Assembly (NCBI GenBank): GCA_036429605.1
Contig: CM071591.1
Span: forward strand, 1,736,001-1,800,000
Length of the DNA stretch: 64,000 bases
Direction of reading: 5' to 3'
From: Cladobotryum mycophilum
Lineage: Eukaryota; Ascomycota; Sordariomycetes; Hypocreales; Hypocreaceae
Part shown: positions 40,461 through 53,000 of the stretch, piece after piece
How the letters are laid out: each line of letters starts with the position of its first letter
Numbering within the stretch: the stretch's first letter is position 1
Notes under the pieces: generated by a model
What the model saw: the letters and a program-made list of their open reading frames with translations, nothing else
The model's database searches: none
Told to the model about the DNA's origin: nothing
Made by a program: the position numbers and the translations under genes

Positions 40461-41698
40461 GTTTATTTTTATTAAAAAACACTTAAAATATTGTATATTA
40501 ATAACTTTTATTTAACAAATTATTATAATGTTAAATAATATTAATATTATAATTTATAATAAATAATAATTACTTTAAGTATTGATTTTAGTATAATAAA
40601 TTATATTATTTAAGAAAATTAAAAAAAACACTTAATTATAAATTAATAATTTTAAAAGAGAATAAATAAAAAATATAAAAAGAATATTAGAAAGAATCCT
40701 AGACTAAAAGACTTAAAAGCTTCCTATAACTATTACCCTTAATACCCTAAAAAGAACTATATAAAAGTAGTTTATATATATACTTATATAAAAAAATCTA
40801 TTAAAAGACAATTTAAACCTATTGTAAGAAACTATAATAATAACCTAAAAAATAAAGATAAAAAGAATCTTTAAAAACTTTAATAAATTTATTAAAACAA
40901 ATAATTATTAGAATTAATACCTAATAATATATTTATTATAAGCAAAAACAAAAAAATAAGACTTATTAAAAACCTAAAAATTATAATAATAAACTAAATT
41001 AAATAAACTTTAATATAACCTAAAAGAGAAAAGAAATTACTATAATTATAATAAAATAGAATACTTCTTTCAAAACTATAAATCCCTTAAAAGAATATAA
41101 AAAAAGAATATAAAAGCTAGCGTCCAAACTAAAAGAAAAGAATTAAGTTAATACTATTATAAAATAATAATAAATTATAGACTATACCTTAATAAACTAG
41201 ACTATATATTTTAAAAATAAATATTTAATTTAGTAGAGTTTGAAAAATAATATAAACTAATATTTAATTTTTTTTAATAAATTAATATACTTAAATAAAA
41301 ATATAATAAAGAAGATTAATAGAACTTATTAAAAGAAACTTAATAATATTATTTAATGTATATATATATATTAATAATTAATTTAAATATAATATTTTAT
41401 AAAAATAATTATTAATTAAAAAACCTTTATTAATAATATTAATAGTTTATTTATTTAAAATAAAAAATAATAATATTTTATATTAAACTTAAACTATTTA
41501 AATATTTTATTATATTTTTAAATTAATAAATATTTTTATAATATATTTAAAAATTATTAATAATATATTTAAAAATTATTAATAATATATTTAAAAATTA
41601 TTAATAATATATTTAAAAATTATTTTAATAAAACCTTTTCTTAAATATATTTAAAAGAATAGATTATTTTAGTTTAAATATATTATTATTTTATAAGT
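40461..41698. other. RIP-degraded AT-rich DNA, unclassified
   Basis: Long A-rich tracts. A 33-bp unit (AATAATATATTTAAAAATTATT-type) is repeated in tandem near 41,540-41,630. No ORF. Confidence 0.45.
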
Positions 41699-41700
41699 TA

Positions 41701-41808
41701 CCCGTTGGTGGGTCCTTTGTTAGCCTTTGTAAGCTACGGAAACTAATTTAAAGAGTTCCTCTTTAAGTTAGCCCTAAAATTCTAGGATAGTTATAAAATT
41801 CTAGGATA
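41701..41808 (+). repeat. Left TIR of the DNA transposon relic
   Basis: Contains TTAGCCTTTGTAAGCTACGG and AAAGAGTTCCTCTTTAAGTT; pairs with 44,130-44,237. Confidence 0.8.
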
Positions 41809-44129
41809 TTTTTTTAAATGCTTTAGTTAAAAAGTCTTATTATACTAATTAACTTAATAAAACTTTTTTATTAGGTATTTTTATAAGGATATATATATAT
41901 ATATTTATAATATTTAGTTAGACTATTATAGAAAAAGTTATATAAGTTGTTTTTATATTTTATAATTAGTGCTATGAAGCTAAGATTATAGTAATCTTAT
42001 CTATTTGGGTAATAGTAAGCTAATTTAAGGTTAATAAATTAATAGTATATAGAGCTTTTTAAGCTTTATATACTATTAAAAAAACTTTATAGGTTAAAAG
42101 ACTATAAGCCTTTATAGATAAAAAAGATAAAGTTTTTATTATAATTATATACTAGTTTTAATAGGGTAATTTTTTAGTTATTAAATTATAAGTTAAAAAT
42201 ATTATTAAAATTTTCTATTATTATTGAGATTTTAAGGCTAGTAATCTATTAAAAATATAATATTTTAGATAATTAGATTATTTAAGTATTAGAATAAGGA
42301 TAAGTATAGAATCTGTTTTAAATGTTTTTAAAAGTATATTTAAGTTCTTATAATAATAATAATATAATCTAAATACCTAAAAGTCTTAGATCTAAGTAAT
42401 AAAAAGTTTTATATACTTTTAAACACTATTAATACTATTAAAAAGTTTATTTTTTTTAACTAATATTCTATATATCTTTTATAAAATTTTAAGTAAGAGT
42501 TAAAGTTAAAGTTATTTATTTTACTTATATAAGCTTAGGGTTGAATAATAATAAAATTATTATAAATTAGTTTTATTATTTTAATAAATAGTTTTAAAAA
42601 AAGTTAATATAAGTATAATACTTAGAATATAGTCTAAAAGAATAGTTTAGTTATAATAAATAATCAAAAGATCTTCAATATAAATATATAATCTTAAAGA
42701 AATTTTTTATTTAATAATAAAATAATAAAAAAACTTTTAATCTTTTTATTATTAATAGTTTTATAGGGTATATAGACCTTAAGTTTATTAAGTATTATAT
42801 ATTATTTAATATTATTATTATAGTATATCCTTTTTATTCTATATATATATTCTTTAACCCCTTAATATAAAGGTTTTTTAACTATTAAAAATATATACTA
42901 AAGAATTCTATAAAAAACTCTTTTTAACAGTTATCTTACCTTTAATTATATTATTTTTATTTTTATTTTTAAAAAATCTATAATAAAAGCTTTACAGTAT
43001 ATAATATTATTTTAGGTTTTTTAAAAAAATATATTCCCCTTAAATAATAAATTAACTATTAAACAATTCTTCAATAAATAAATAAAAATACTATTAATCT
43101 AGTCTATATCTTTCTTTTATCTAAAAAATTCTATTTTCAATAAGTCTTTAATATTATTTAATATACTTAGAAGTAATATTATAATATTCTTAACTTTTTA
43201 ATTTATAAAAAACTTTATTAAATTAACTATATCATTATAAAAGCTATAACCTTAAAGTTATAAATTAATTATTTTATAATTAATTAAAGCTATTATATTA
43301 AGCTTTTTCTTAATTATAAAAAAAACAAAATTATATAACTATTAGACTAGTTTATTATAAATATTAGCCTTAAAATATACTAATAAAATATAATTATTTA
43401 ATAGTATTAAAAAAACCTGTAGATTTAAGAATTAGTTTGTTTATATAAGTAAAAATAAAAAATAAAATTTAAGATTAATTATAAGTTATATAATTAACTA
43501 TTAAAGTAAAAAACTAATGGTTTTTGTATTAATATTATAAGATATTTAAATATAAAGACTATATTTTAATATACCTTAACTTACTTTTATATTCTTAAAA
43601 AATATCTTTTTACTTTTAGTAAAAGAGCTATTATAATTCTATAGATACATAAATTAACCTATTTTACAACAATAATAATAATAATAAGCCTATATAAAAG
43701 CTTATATAAGATTTTATTTAAAATAATATATAATACTATAAAAACAATATTAAAATAATAATAAAAAGTTTTTTAAGTAAGTAATAAAATCCTTACTTTT
43801 TTTAATACATTTCTTATAAGCTAAGCCTATATATAAAACTATAATATAAAATATTAATATTTAAAAAGGTTTAAGAAATAATCTAAAAGTTTAAAATAAT
43901 TTTAGTATACCTAGTAATACCTTATACCTTACCCTACCTTAAAAAAACCTTATTTTATCTAAAAGAAATATGATCTTACTTTAAGATTATACTTAAATTA
44001 AACTAAAAATCTTATTTTTTATATTTTTTATAGTTTATATATAAATAATAATTAAATCTTTATTAATATTTATATAATAAAAGTATATTAGTTAATATAA
44101 TATTTTTAATTAAATTAATAGAGTTATGG

Positions 44130-44237
44130 TGTTCTAGAATTTTATAGCTGTTTTAGAATTTTAGGGCCAACTTAAAGAGGAACTCTTTAAGTTAGTTTCT
44201 ATAGCTTACAAAGGCTAACAAAGGACCCACTAACGGG
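44130..44237 (-). repeat. Right TIR of the DNA transposon relic
   Basis: Contains AACTTAAAGAGGAACTCTTT and ACAAAGGCTAACAAAGGACC, inverse of the left end. Confidence 0.8.
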
Positions 44238-44239
44238 TA

Positions 44240-45914
44240 ATTAATAAAAGCTAAATATTTAAATATAATTATAAATATTTATTTTATATTTAAAATTAAT
44301 TTTTGTATTTACATTTTAATAAAAATTAATTAAATAAAATAAATAAAATAAAAAACTTATATTAAGTAATAAAAGTATAACTTACATTAATTTAAAAAAA
44401 GATTATAAATAAGTATAAATTAAAATAATTAATTTTTTAAACAAATATAATATATTTATTTAATTATATATTATAAAAATAATAAATATTAATATTTAAT
44501 AAAATACAAAAAACTATATAAAAATATAAAATAGTTTATTAAAATCTAGGTGTAAAAGATTAATTAAGAAATTAATTAAAAAATGTTAGAAATAAACTTT
44601 ATTTTACAATATTTTTTATATTATATATAATTATATTTATTACTTTAATATATAATTATTTCTTTCATTCATTAACTTTTTATAATTTAACTATTGTACT
44701 AATAAAATCTTATTTTATAATCTTATGTTAAAAAATTAAATTAATTTTAATATTAAGAACTTAATTATTTAAAAAATATTAAAATATATAAAAGAAATTT
44801 ACTTATAGATAAAAGTATTATTCTTATAAATATTCTACTTAATATAATATTTTTAATATTAGTCTTATAATAAGTTTTCTTTTTAATAATAATATATTTT
44901 TATTTACTAATATAAAAAAATAAAAAAAACATTTTAAAATCAATTAAAATCTTAAATCTTATAAGATTTTAAATATTCTTTTTAAATAAAATTAATTATT
45001 TTAGTATTTATTTTAATATTATAAAACTAAAAGAAATTTATAAAAGAAAAGCCTAAAGAAAAGAAAAGTATAACTATTTATATAAAACTAATAGGTCTTA
45101 AAATAAAACTATAAAAAAAACAATATATAATAAACTAATTTTATACTTATATTATTTACATAACTACACTTACTTTTTTATAATACTTATATAAATTATT
45201 AATTAAAATATAATTATAATAAAATCTTAAATAATATAATTAATTATAATTAACTTAAATAAATTTAATTTAATTTATTATAATTATTAGATTATTAATT
45301 TATTCTTATTAAAATAAAATCGTATACTTAATCTTGCCCCAATCTACTGCTAATATTAACTATAATCTATATTATCGTTGTTAGGAAACGCCTAGAATGT
45401 TACAGTAATACTATAAATAATAAAAAAGGTAATAAAATAATTAAATAAAAAAGATATAGTTTTTTTTAATATATTATTTTAAAACTTAAGAATTTCTTTT
45501 AATAAAAATTAAAGTTAAAAAAAAACTATTAAAAAGCTTATTTTTATGTTTATTTTTATAAGCTATAATAATATTTATAAACATATTATTACAAGTGAAA
45601 TTAAATGTAATTAATAGTCTTAAAACTTATAATACCTTTTGAATTGTTTTTTTGAAAAAAAAATTATAGTTAATATTAAAAAGAAATCTACTTTAAAAGC
45701 TATTACAATTTCTTATTCTAAGTATTTATCTTAAAATAAGCCTTTATTTTATTAGTATACTTAAGTTATTCTTAACAATTTAATGTTTTTATTTTCCTAT
45801 TAATTTCTTATTCTTTATTTAATATATATTCATTTCTTAAAGCCTTTATACTCTATATAATTTTTTTTATTGTACAAAAATAATAGTAATATATAACCTG
45901 TTTCTTAAATAAAC
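44240..45914. other. RIP-degraded AT-rich DNA with one small GC island
   Basis: No gene. A short less mutated patch at about 45,335-45,410 (CTTGCCCCAATCTACTGCTA; GGAAACGCCTAGAATGTTAC) has no partner that I can find in the window. Confidence 0.45.
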
Positions 45915-46640
45915 TTAATATAGTTTTTAATTTTATAATTAAATAGTAAACATAGTATTTAATACCTGTGTTTTTAGTATATTTATTATTAAATGATCTA
46001 ATAAAGTATAGTGATAATAATAAGAATAATCTCGCCTTAAGGATACGCTAGCTATAAAATAAGATTAATACTATAAGCTATTAGCTAACTCTAGACCTTA
46101 ACGTGTTATTATACTAAAAGCTTTAATTATATTATTAAGATCAAAGTTTAAGCAATTAATCCAACTAAACCTAAACCTAATTATACTCTCTATATAATAT
46201 ATTTACTATAATAATAAATACACTAAAAGATAAAAGTTTTTAAAAAGCTAGATCTTTCGCGAATACTTAAGGCCTTAAGATTACTTATTCCTTATAAATA
46301 AATAAATTCCTTTTTATTAATTATACTTAATATTATAGTTATTTATATATATAATTATATATATATAATAATCTTATAAAATATATAATCAATAATTATA
46401 ATCTTAATAATTAAATTAAAAATTAAATAAAAGATTATTAAAATAAAATAAACACTAAAACAAAATTAATAAATTAGATTAAATAATAAATATAATTTAA
46501 AAAAATATAAATAAAAAGAATTAAGTATATAATTATAATGTTTAAAAAGAATTTAAGTATATAAATAAAAAAATAAAAAAGTAATTATATTTTAAATAAT
46601 TAAAAGTAATAATATATATAATTATTTATTCTCTCTAGTT
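45915..46640 (-). repeat. R2 repeat, reverse copy
   Basis: Starts AGTTTTTAATTTTATAATTA and shows AATCTCGCCTTAAGGATACG and ACCTAAACCTAATTATACTC, well preserved between 46,010 and 46,290. Confidence 0.65.
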
Positions 46641-46708
46641 ATTACTAATTAGCTTTTATAAAATACTTTATATTTAACTCTAATATCTTTATTATAACCT
46701 AATAAACT

Positions 46709-47094
46709 TGTTAAAAGGAAGTTGCCTCTTAGGCATAACGTATTTCTTATAGCAATAAGTAATAAGTTTAGTAATAGCTTAAGTAAGCTATTTAGCTTAT
46801 TCTTGAAGGTTCAGTTAGTCCTTCTAGAAGTTCAGGGAAAAATAAGTATTTTAACAAGCTAATTCCTAATAAGGTTAGGCTTATGGGATTAATTAGCCAC
46901 TAAGGCTATAAGAGGAAAAGATAAGTTAAGATAAAATATAATATTTTATTTGACTAACTAAAGGATAAGAATCTATCTGCTATATATAAGTAAAATAGGT
47001 GGGGCATAGAAAGTAAAACAATAGAAACAATAGACTTATTGTTTCTTATTATTTAAGAGCTAATCAATAGGGTATTAACTAGTTCATTTTAACA
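46709..47094 (-). mobile_element. Solo LTR of the copia family (386 bp)
   Basis: Starts TGTTAAAAGGAAGTTGCCTC and ends ATTTTAACA; the ends form an 8-bp inverted repeat TGTTAAAA/TTTTAACA. Exactly AAACT lies on both sides (46,704-46,708 and 47,095-47,099), a 5-bp target duplication. It is similar to the LTRs at 37,917-38,384 (inverted) and 58,320-58,778 but far less mutated. It shares orientation with the copia element at the right edge, whose coding strand is minus. Confidence 0.85.
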
Positions 47095-47099
47095 AAACT

Positions 47100-48058
47100 A
47101 AACAAAATCTCTTTTATATTAATAAACTAAAAGCATTATAATATTAATAAGTTATATCTTCTATTATATTAGCTATAAACTAAAAATAAAATCTCTAAGA
47201 TAATAATAAAACATAAACTAAATTAATTATTCTTCTTTACTTTTTTTATTAATTAAGAAAAGCATAGATTATAGGGTTATTTAAAGACAGGTAAATTCCT
47301 GATTTCTTAAAGTCTATTATAATATTATATTTTATAAAGCTTTAATTATGTATGCTTTTAAATAAAATAAAATAAATTATAAAAGAATTAAAAAAAAGCT
47401 TTAAAATAAAATTCTAAGAACTTTTTATTATAAATGTTTTAATAGTTAAAAAATATTAATATTAAAAGAGTAAAAAAATAAGTTAAGTCAAAACTAAAAA
47501 CTATAATAATAATATTAAATTTAATATAATATTCAATAAATTTAAAATTATATATTTTATAAAACTATTAATTATAAATAATTTAAAAAAATATAATTGA
47601 TTTAAATTTAAATAATTAATTCTTTTATCTTATTAATAATAGAATTCTTTTACTATTTATTATAACTAAATCGCTTAATAAATAATTTCTTTATTTATTA
47701 TACTTTTATTAACGTTTCTTAAAAATAACAATTAAAAAATAAAACTATTTAAATATAATTTTATTATTCTTAAAGCCTATATTTATATAATAAAAACAAA
47801 AATTATTCTTATCCCTTATTTTTATTTAATTCTTAAGTAAATATCCTTAAAACATTAATTAAAAGATTATTATATTATGTCTTTTAAAATATTAATAATA
47901 GTTTTAAAAATATAAAATTATTTATTAATTAGGTTCATACTCTTAAAATTATTACTTTTAAAAAAAGCTTAGGTTTTTTTAATAACTTTAATATATATAA
48001 TCTTTAACTATAAATAAACTTTAATCTAATCGCAAAAGTAAATTTATAATACTAATAC
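47100..48058. other. RIP-degraded AT-rich DNA
   Basis: No ORF, no recognised repeat; forms the left flank of the chromovirus. Confidence 0.5.
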
Positions 48059-48232
48059 TGTAATAACACCTTATAAGATCACCAGGTAAGCAAGATCAAA
48101 CGTAGGTATTATTTTATGCACAAGCTTAAGCTTGTGCGTTCAACTGTTGTGCGAGAGACGCGCGACTTATGCAGGATTACCCCGCATCTCCATTACGTCA
48201 CGCGTCCGGGTAATTTTCGGGACAGCGTTACA
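48059..48232 (-). repeat. 3' LTR of the chromovirus
   Basis: 174 bp from TGTAATAACACC to GACAGCGTTACA on the plus strand (TG...CA ends with a TGTAA/TTACA inverted repeat). A perfect 20-bp palindrome lies at 48,118-48,137. Confidence 0.97.
48118..48137. repeat. 20-bp perfect palindrome in the LTR
   Basis: GCACAAGCTTAAGCTTGTGC, also at 28,871-28,890 and 55,030-55,049. It contains overlapping AAGCTTAAG and CTTAAGCTT, and the latter recurs just downstream of the 5' LTR. Confidence 0.95.
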
Positions 48233-48246
48233 ATTTTCCCCTCTCT
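48233..48246 (-). other. Polypurine tract of the chromovirus
   Basis: Immediately upstream of the 3' LTR on the minus strand the sequence reads AGAGAGGGGAAAAT, the expected primer for plus-strand synthesis. Confidence 0.8.
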
Positions 48247-48383
48247 ATGGCAACCGTCCCGGTTGCTCAAAACATTAATTGAGACCCCGCACATTTCAAA
48301 ACACATCCCAAGCACACATGCTTCTTGCATTTTCTTCATAACCATTTCCATTGCGACTCAATTGCGACTTCTTCGATTTTATC

Positions 48384-49945
48384 ATGGCTCGACAACGTTC
48401 CTCTCGAGGACGTTCAACGTCGAATCATACTCATTCCGCCTCCGGGACGAGTAATGGAACGTCTCGAAGTGGTTCGGTTGCAACGCGACGGAGCCAGCAT
48501 TCAAATGCAGATCGCTTGATGGACGAAATCTTGACCCCAACCCGTGGTGTCATTGGTACTCCTACGCGAGGAAGTGCGGGATCATAGGAACGTCGCCGTA
48601 CCCCTCGAGGAGGATCTCAAGCAGGTTCGCGTGTCGGTTCGGAAAGCAGACGTTCTTCCGTGCAGCGCATACTCTTCTCGGCTGAGAATCGCTCGCCTCG
48701 CCCGCCTACAATTGATGATCCGGAGGAAGAAATTAATGAGATGGACATTGACAAATTAAATGTCAATGATGTGGAGTTTGTCAGTACTCGTCCTGCGAGT
48801 CCCATTGAATACTTCGAGTCTCCTCTGGTCAAGAGTGAACCAGCTCCTGAGGAAACGCCTAGCCCTGTGAGTAACAAGGTCAGAGTTCGTGACGTTTTAC
48901 TGATGTCACGTAGCTCAATCTCGGTGCACCCGCCCGCGACTCGCGTCCTTCTCACCATAATTCAGATCCTGAGGAGATAAATAATCCAGATGAAGAGATG
49001 GATTCTCCTTTCGATACCCAGGATATGAATCGCTTGTGGTGCATGCATTGCCTGCGATCGCAAGTGCATGATTGGGCCACACGTTACAAAAACGCAGAAT
49101 GCTCTCTTGAGTCTTTCCTTGTGCGTTGTGTTTTTGCAGAGCGAGCACAGTCTCGTTGTGTGTTTTGCTGCACCAATAAGCGAACGTGTGAAACTGTAAG
49201 TGTCTTCGACTTCCATGCGATTCGCTTGTGTTCTTGGCATTTCTGACAGCTTTTTCTAGGCTGCTGCCATGATGTCCGGAGATCGGGACGATCTTTCTCT
49301 TTTGTTGAGTTTCGCCCATAAGTTCCATAATTTCCGGTGGGACGACGAAGATGATGATGGGATCATTGAATTTCCTTTGGAAGATGACGAACGAGGCTTG
49401 TTGTTGGAGGAGTCCAGTCTGAAGCGAATCTCCCGCGCCTCCTTCCGGCTTGCCGAGACGTTTTCCAATGCCGAAACCCAACATCGCCGCCACTGGAATA
49501 TTACCGGTAGCAAGAAAAGTCGAGCGGTATGTTATTTTTTCTTACTTAATTGCTCTGCGACTCGCTAATGACAAAATTCAGAATGCCCAGACTGCATATG
49601 ACCAGGCCCACGAATCCCGCCAGCAAGGGTTGAACGCTCGAGTCCAACCACTTCCTCACAATGCTGTATGTATTTCCAAGTCAATCGCATGATTATCGCT
49701 AATGAACCCTCAAGCCGCTTTCTGTCATGGAACAACGTGAATCCTTCCTGCGTTCTCGTCTCCGCTCTGATGATACCGGTTATGCTTCTTGGCAAAACGC
49801 CGTGGCCTCCTTCAAGCGAGACATTGCACAGGCCTTGATGGGAGATTCCCGTGGCAAGGATGACGAGGGAGAGGTGGAAGAGTGGTGGATGGAAACAGTT
49901 CGGGGTTACATGGACGAGTTCCCAGTTGCTTTGTCTCAACGTTAA
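48384..49945 (+). CDS. Antisense, intron-containing extra gene of the chromovirus (Cys-motif protein), one internal stop
   Basis: On the strand opposite gag-pol a gene model of five exons can be read: 48384-48866, 48914-49195, 49260-49526, 49582-49665, 49715-49945. The introns are 47, 64, 55 and 49 nt, all GT-AG with GTGAGT/GTAAGT/GTATGT donors. The product would be about 448 residues: a Ser/Arg-rich N terminus (MARQRSSRGRSTSNHTHS), an acidic middle (IDDPEEEINEMDIDKL), a Cys cluster (LWCMHC ... CVFCCTNKRTCE) that looks zinc-binding, and an acidic/helical C terminus (WWMETVRGYMDEF). An in-frame TAG at 48585-48587 breaks exon 1; it would be CAG before a C-to-T change. Function unknown; fungal retroelements sometimes carry extra ORFs, and a regulatory or chromatin role is only a guess. 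Confidence 0.65.
48585..48587 (+). other. In-frame stop in exon 1 of the antisense gene
   Basis: TAG between GTPTRGSAGS and ERRRTPRGGS in the same frame; both sides keep the same Ser/Arg-rich coding character. CAG to TAG is the change expected of RIP at CpA. A sequencing error or an unrecognised intron is less likely. Confidence 0.6.
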
Positions 49946-50004
49946 GGGGAATCGCAGGTGTGTCGCTGTAGTATCTTGAAGTTTTGCTTCTGTGAATGAG
50001 ATTT

Positions 50005-53000
50005 TCACTCCATTTTCGTATGCGTCTTCTTTTTCCGTCGTGACTTCTTTGCTTGAAATTTCTGATATTCCCCAATAACTTCTTGCGCATTTTCCATATA
50101 TTCCTCATGAATCCATTCATTATATTCTGCTGGCCACCCCTTCCATTTTACTAGGTAAAGCGTTCCAGATTTGCTTTTTCTCTGATCCTTGACTGATTCA
50201 ATTTCCCATTCATCGGAGTCATCCAACTCTGGCATTGGCAATTGGTTCTTTTCATCTGAAAGTCGCTGGGTCCACGGTTCCAATAAACTAACATGGAAAA
50301 CGTCGTGCAGACCACTGTACTTCGAGGGTAGAGCTACCCTGTACGCTTGGTTCCCAATTTGTTTAAGTACTCGTAACGGTCCTAAATAGCGAGGTGCTAA
50401 TTTTTGTTGTTCCTTTTTGAACCTGAAATTTTTCGTAGATAATCCCACTAAATCGCCTATTTTGAAATGTTGCTCTTCATGATGCAAATTATAATTTCTT
50501 GCTTGTCTTTCAACTGCGATGCTCCAGTGATCCCGTAGTTTTTGTCTGAGTTGATGCAATTTTTCTATGCGAGCCTTTGCATCTGGGACCTCCTCTTGAA
50601 GGGCATCGTCCTCGATGTCTAGACGGAATTCTGGAACGTAACCCATTAATGCTTCAAAAGGAGACATGCCTGTTGTTGCATTTCTGGCAGCATTCATAGC
50701 ATACTGTGCTTCTGCTAATAATCGCGGCCATGCTGACAGTGTATCGCCTATGAAACATCGTAGATAATGCTCAACAGATTGATTCATTCTTTCTGTTTGT
50801 CCGTCTGTTTGGGGATGAAAAGCAGTTGATAAACGTTTTCGAATTTTTGTATGAAAACAAATTGATGACCAAAATTTACTCGTAAATAAAGATCCTCTAT
50901 CGGATACGATTCCTCGTGGAGATCCTGAAAACTGTAGTTCAACTTTAGTATGAAACAATTCAGCTAGTTCACTTGCTGTAATTGTTGTAGAGACTGGAAA
51001 AAGGAGCGTGTACTTAGTGTATCGATCAACGATCACTAGTATAGCATTGACTTCTTCGTTGTTAAACAAGACTGTTGGAAGTCCTGTCACGAAATCCATT
51101 GTTAGTTCTTTCATTGGTTGACTGGGAAGCGGGAGTGATTCAAGTTTTCCCCATGGCTTATGCCTTTTGATCGCGACTCCTATGCAAATTGGACATCCTT
51201 GAATATATTCCTTGATGTCTCTTCCCATATCCTTCCAGTAGAACTTCCTCTGTAATAACTCCTTTGTTCGTGACTCTCCAAAATGACCTGCCAGGGGATC
51301 ATCGTGATAAAGAGATAATAGTTCTTGACGAATTGTCATCTCTTCTGGGACACAGATGCGATTCTGGTAGGTAATTAGATTGTCATACCCTATAGCCCAC
51401 TTTGGGTTCTTCATAAGGAAATCAGGGTTTTTTCGACGTCGGAGTTCAGGATCTTCCTCTTGACCTTGCTGTAACAATTTTAGTAGTGGTCTTCCTACAT
51501 TGTTGTCAAAAGGAGTGTCAGTAGAGACAGCTTCGCAGGCTTCTTGCCTCGATACTTGCTGCTCTTTCATAACAAGGTTTTGCAAATACGCTACCCTTCC
51601 GAAAGGATTATCTCCCTGATCCACTATTAGATTCTGCAGTTTACCTTGTAATGGAGTAAGAAGTTCCTGATTCGAAGGCGATTCCTTTTCGTAATCGGGT
51701 CGTCTCGACGGCCCATCAGCAGGATTAGTCTTTCCTGCTCGATGCTTGATCACGAAGTCATAAGGAGTCAGGTAAATGCACCATCTAGCTTGTCTGCCAT
51801 TCAATTTCGGCTGTTTCATAAAGGATTGAAGATTCTGATGGTCACTCCAGACTTCAGTCTGACCTTGGGCACCTTCCACATAGTGTCTCCAATGTTTAAA
51901 TGCCGCTACAATTGCTAGCATTTCTTGGTCTGGTGTGCCATAATTGAGCTCAGCGTCGCGAAACGCCCGCGACCAAAAGGCTACTGGATGCCACTTTCCT
52001 TCCTCATCTGGTTGGGATAATATGGCAGCAGCAGCGAACTTTGAAGCATCGGTCTCTATACGAATAGGCTTTTTCGGGTCATAATGTTGTAGTAAAGGAG
52101 CGTTCTGGAAAGCCTGAATAAGCTGATGAAAAGCAGCTTTTTGACGTTCCCCAAGTACTACCTGACCTGGTTTTCGCCCATTCTTCATACCCTTCAACAG
52201 TTCATGTAACGGACGGGCAATCATCGAATATCCTTTGATAAATCGACGATAAAAGTTACAAAACCCTAGAAAAACTTGGATTTCTCGATATGTAGTAGGT
52301 TCCTGCCACGTCGAGATCGTTTCCACTCGTTTCGGATTCATTGCAACTCCTTTATCCGATACCACAAATCCTAAAAATTCAACTTCATTCTGAATAAAAG
52401 AACATTTATCAGGTCGAGCGTATAGCTCAGCTTTTCTCAGTCGTTCCAAGACTTCTTGCACATGAGAAACATGAGATTCGCGATCTGAAGAAAAGATTAA
52501 AATATCATCAAGATAAGCGATACATGTGCGATCCAATAGATTGCCTAATGCTTGATGAATATAATTCTGAAACGTAGCTGGAGCATTGGTCAATCCCATA
52601 GGCATAACTAAAAATTCATAATGACCATAACGAGTGCGAAATGCAGTTTTCCATTCATCGCCCTCTTTGATACGTATGCGATAATATGCATCTTTGATAT
52701 CAATTTTAGTAAAGTAATTTGAACCTCCAACTCGATCCATAATTTCAGTAATAAGAGGGAGAGGATAGCGATTTTTAATCGTAACTTGATTTAATCCTCG
52801 ATAGTCCACACATAAACGGAGACTTCCGTCCTTTTTTGGTACAAATAAAATAGGTGCGCCTGCTGGACTTTTTGAAGGGCGAATTCGTCCTTTTGCTAGG
52901 TTTCCTTCTAAATATTCTCGTAACGCTTCCAATTCAGCAGGGGATAGCGGATAAATCGGACCATAAGGAGGAAAGGCTCCTTCAGTCAGCTCAATTGCAT

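Larger units (their letters stand above)
41699..44239. mobile_element. DNA transposon relic with ~110-bp terminal inverted repeats
   Basis: The left end at 41,701 (CCCGTTGGTGGGTCCTTTGT, to about 41,808) and the right end at 44,237 (reverse reading CCCGTTAGTGGGTCCTTTGT) are inverted copies over about 110 bp with only a few, mostly transition, differences. TA flanks both ends, as for Tc1/mariner-type elements, though longer TIRs than usual for that group leave the superfamily open. The 2.3 kb interior is RIP-degraded with no readable transposase. Confidence 0.8.

Noticed and set aside
48915..49513. Minus-strand ORFs opposite the antisense gene exons
   Set aside because: They shadow exons that have consensus splice sites and coherent coding on the plus strand.
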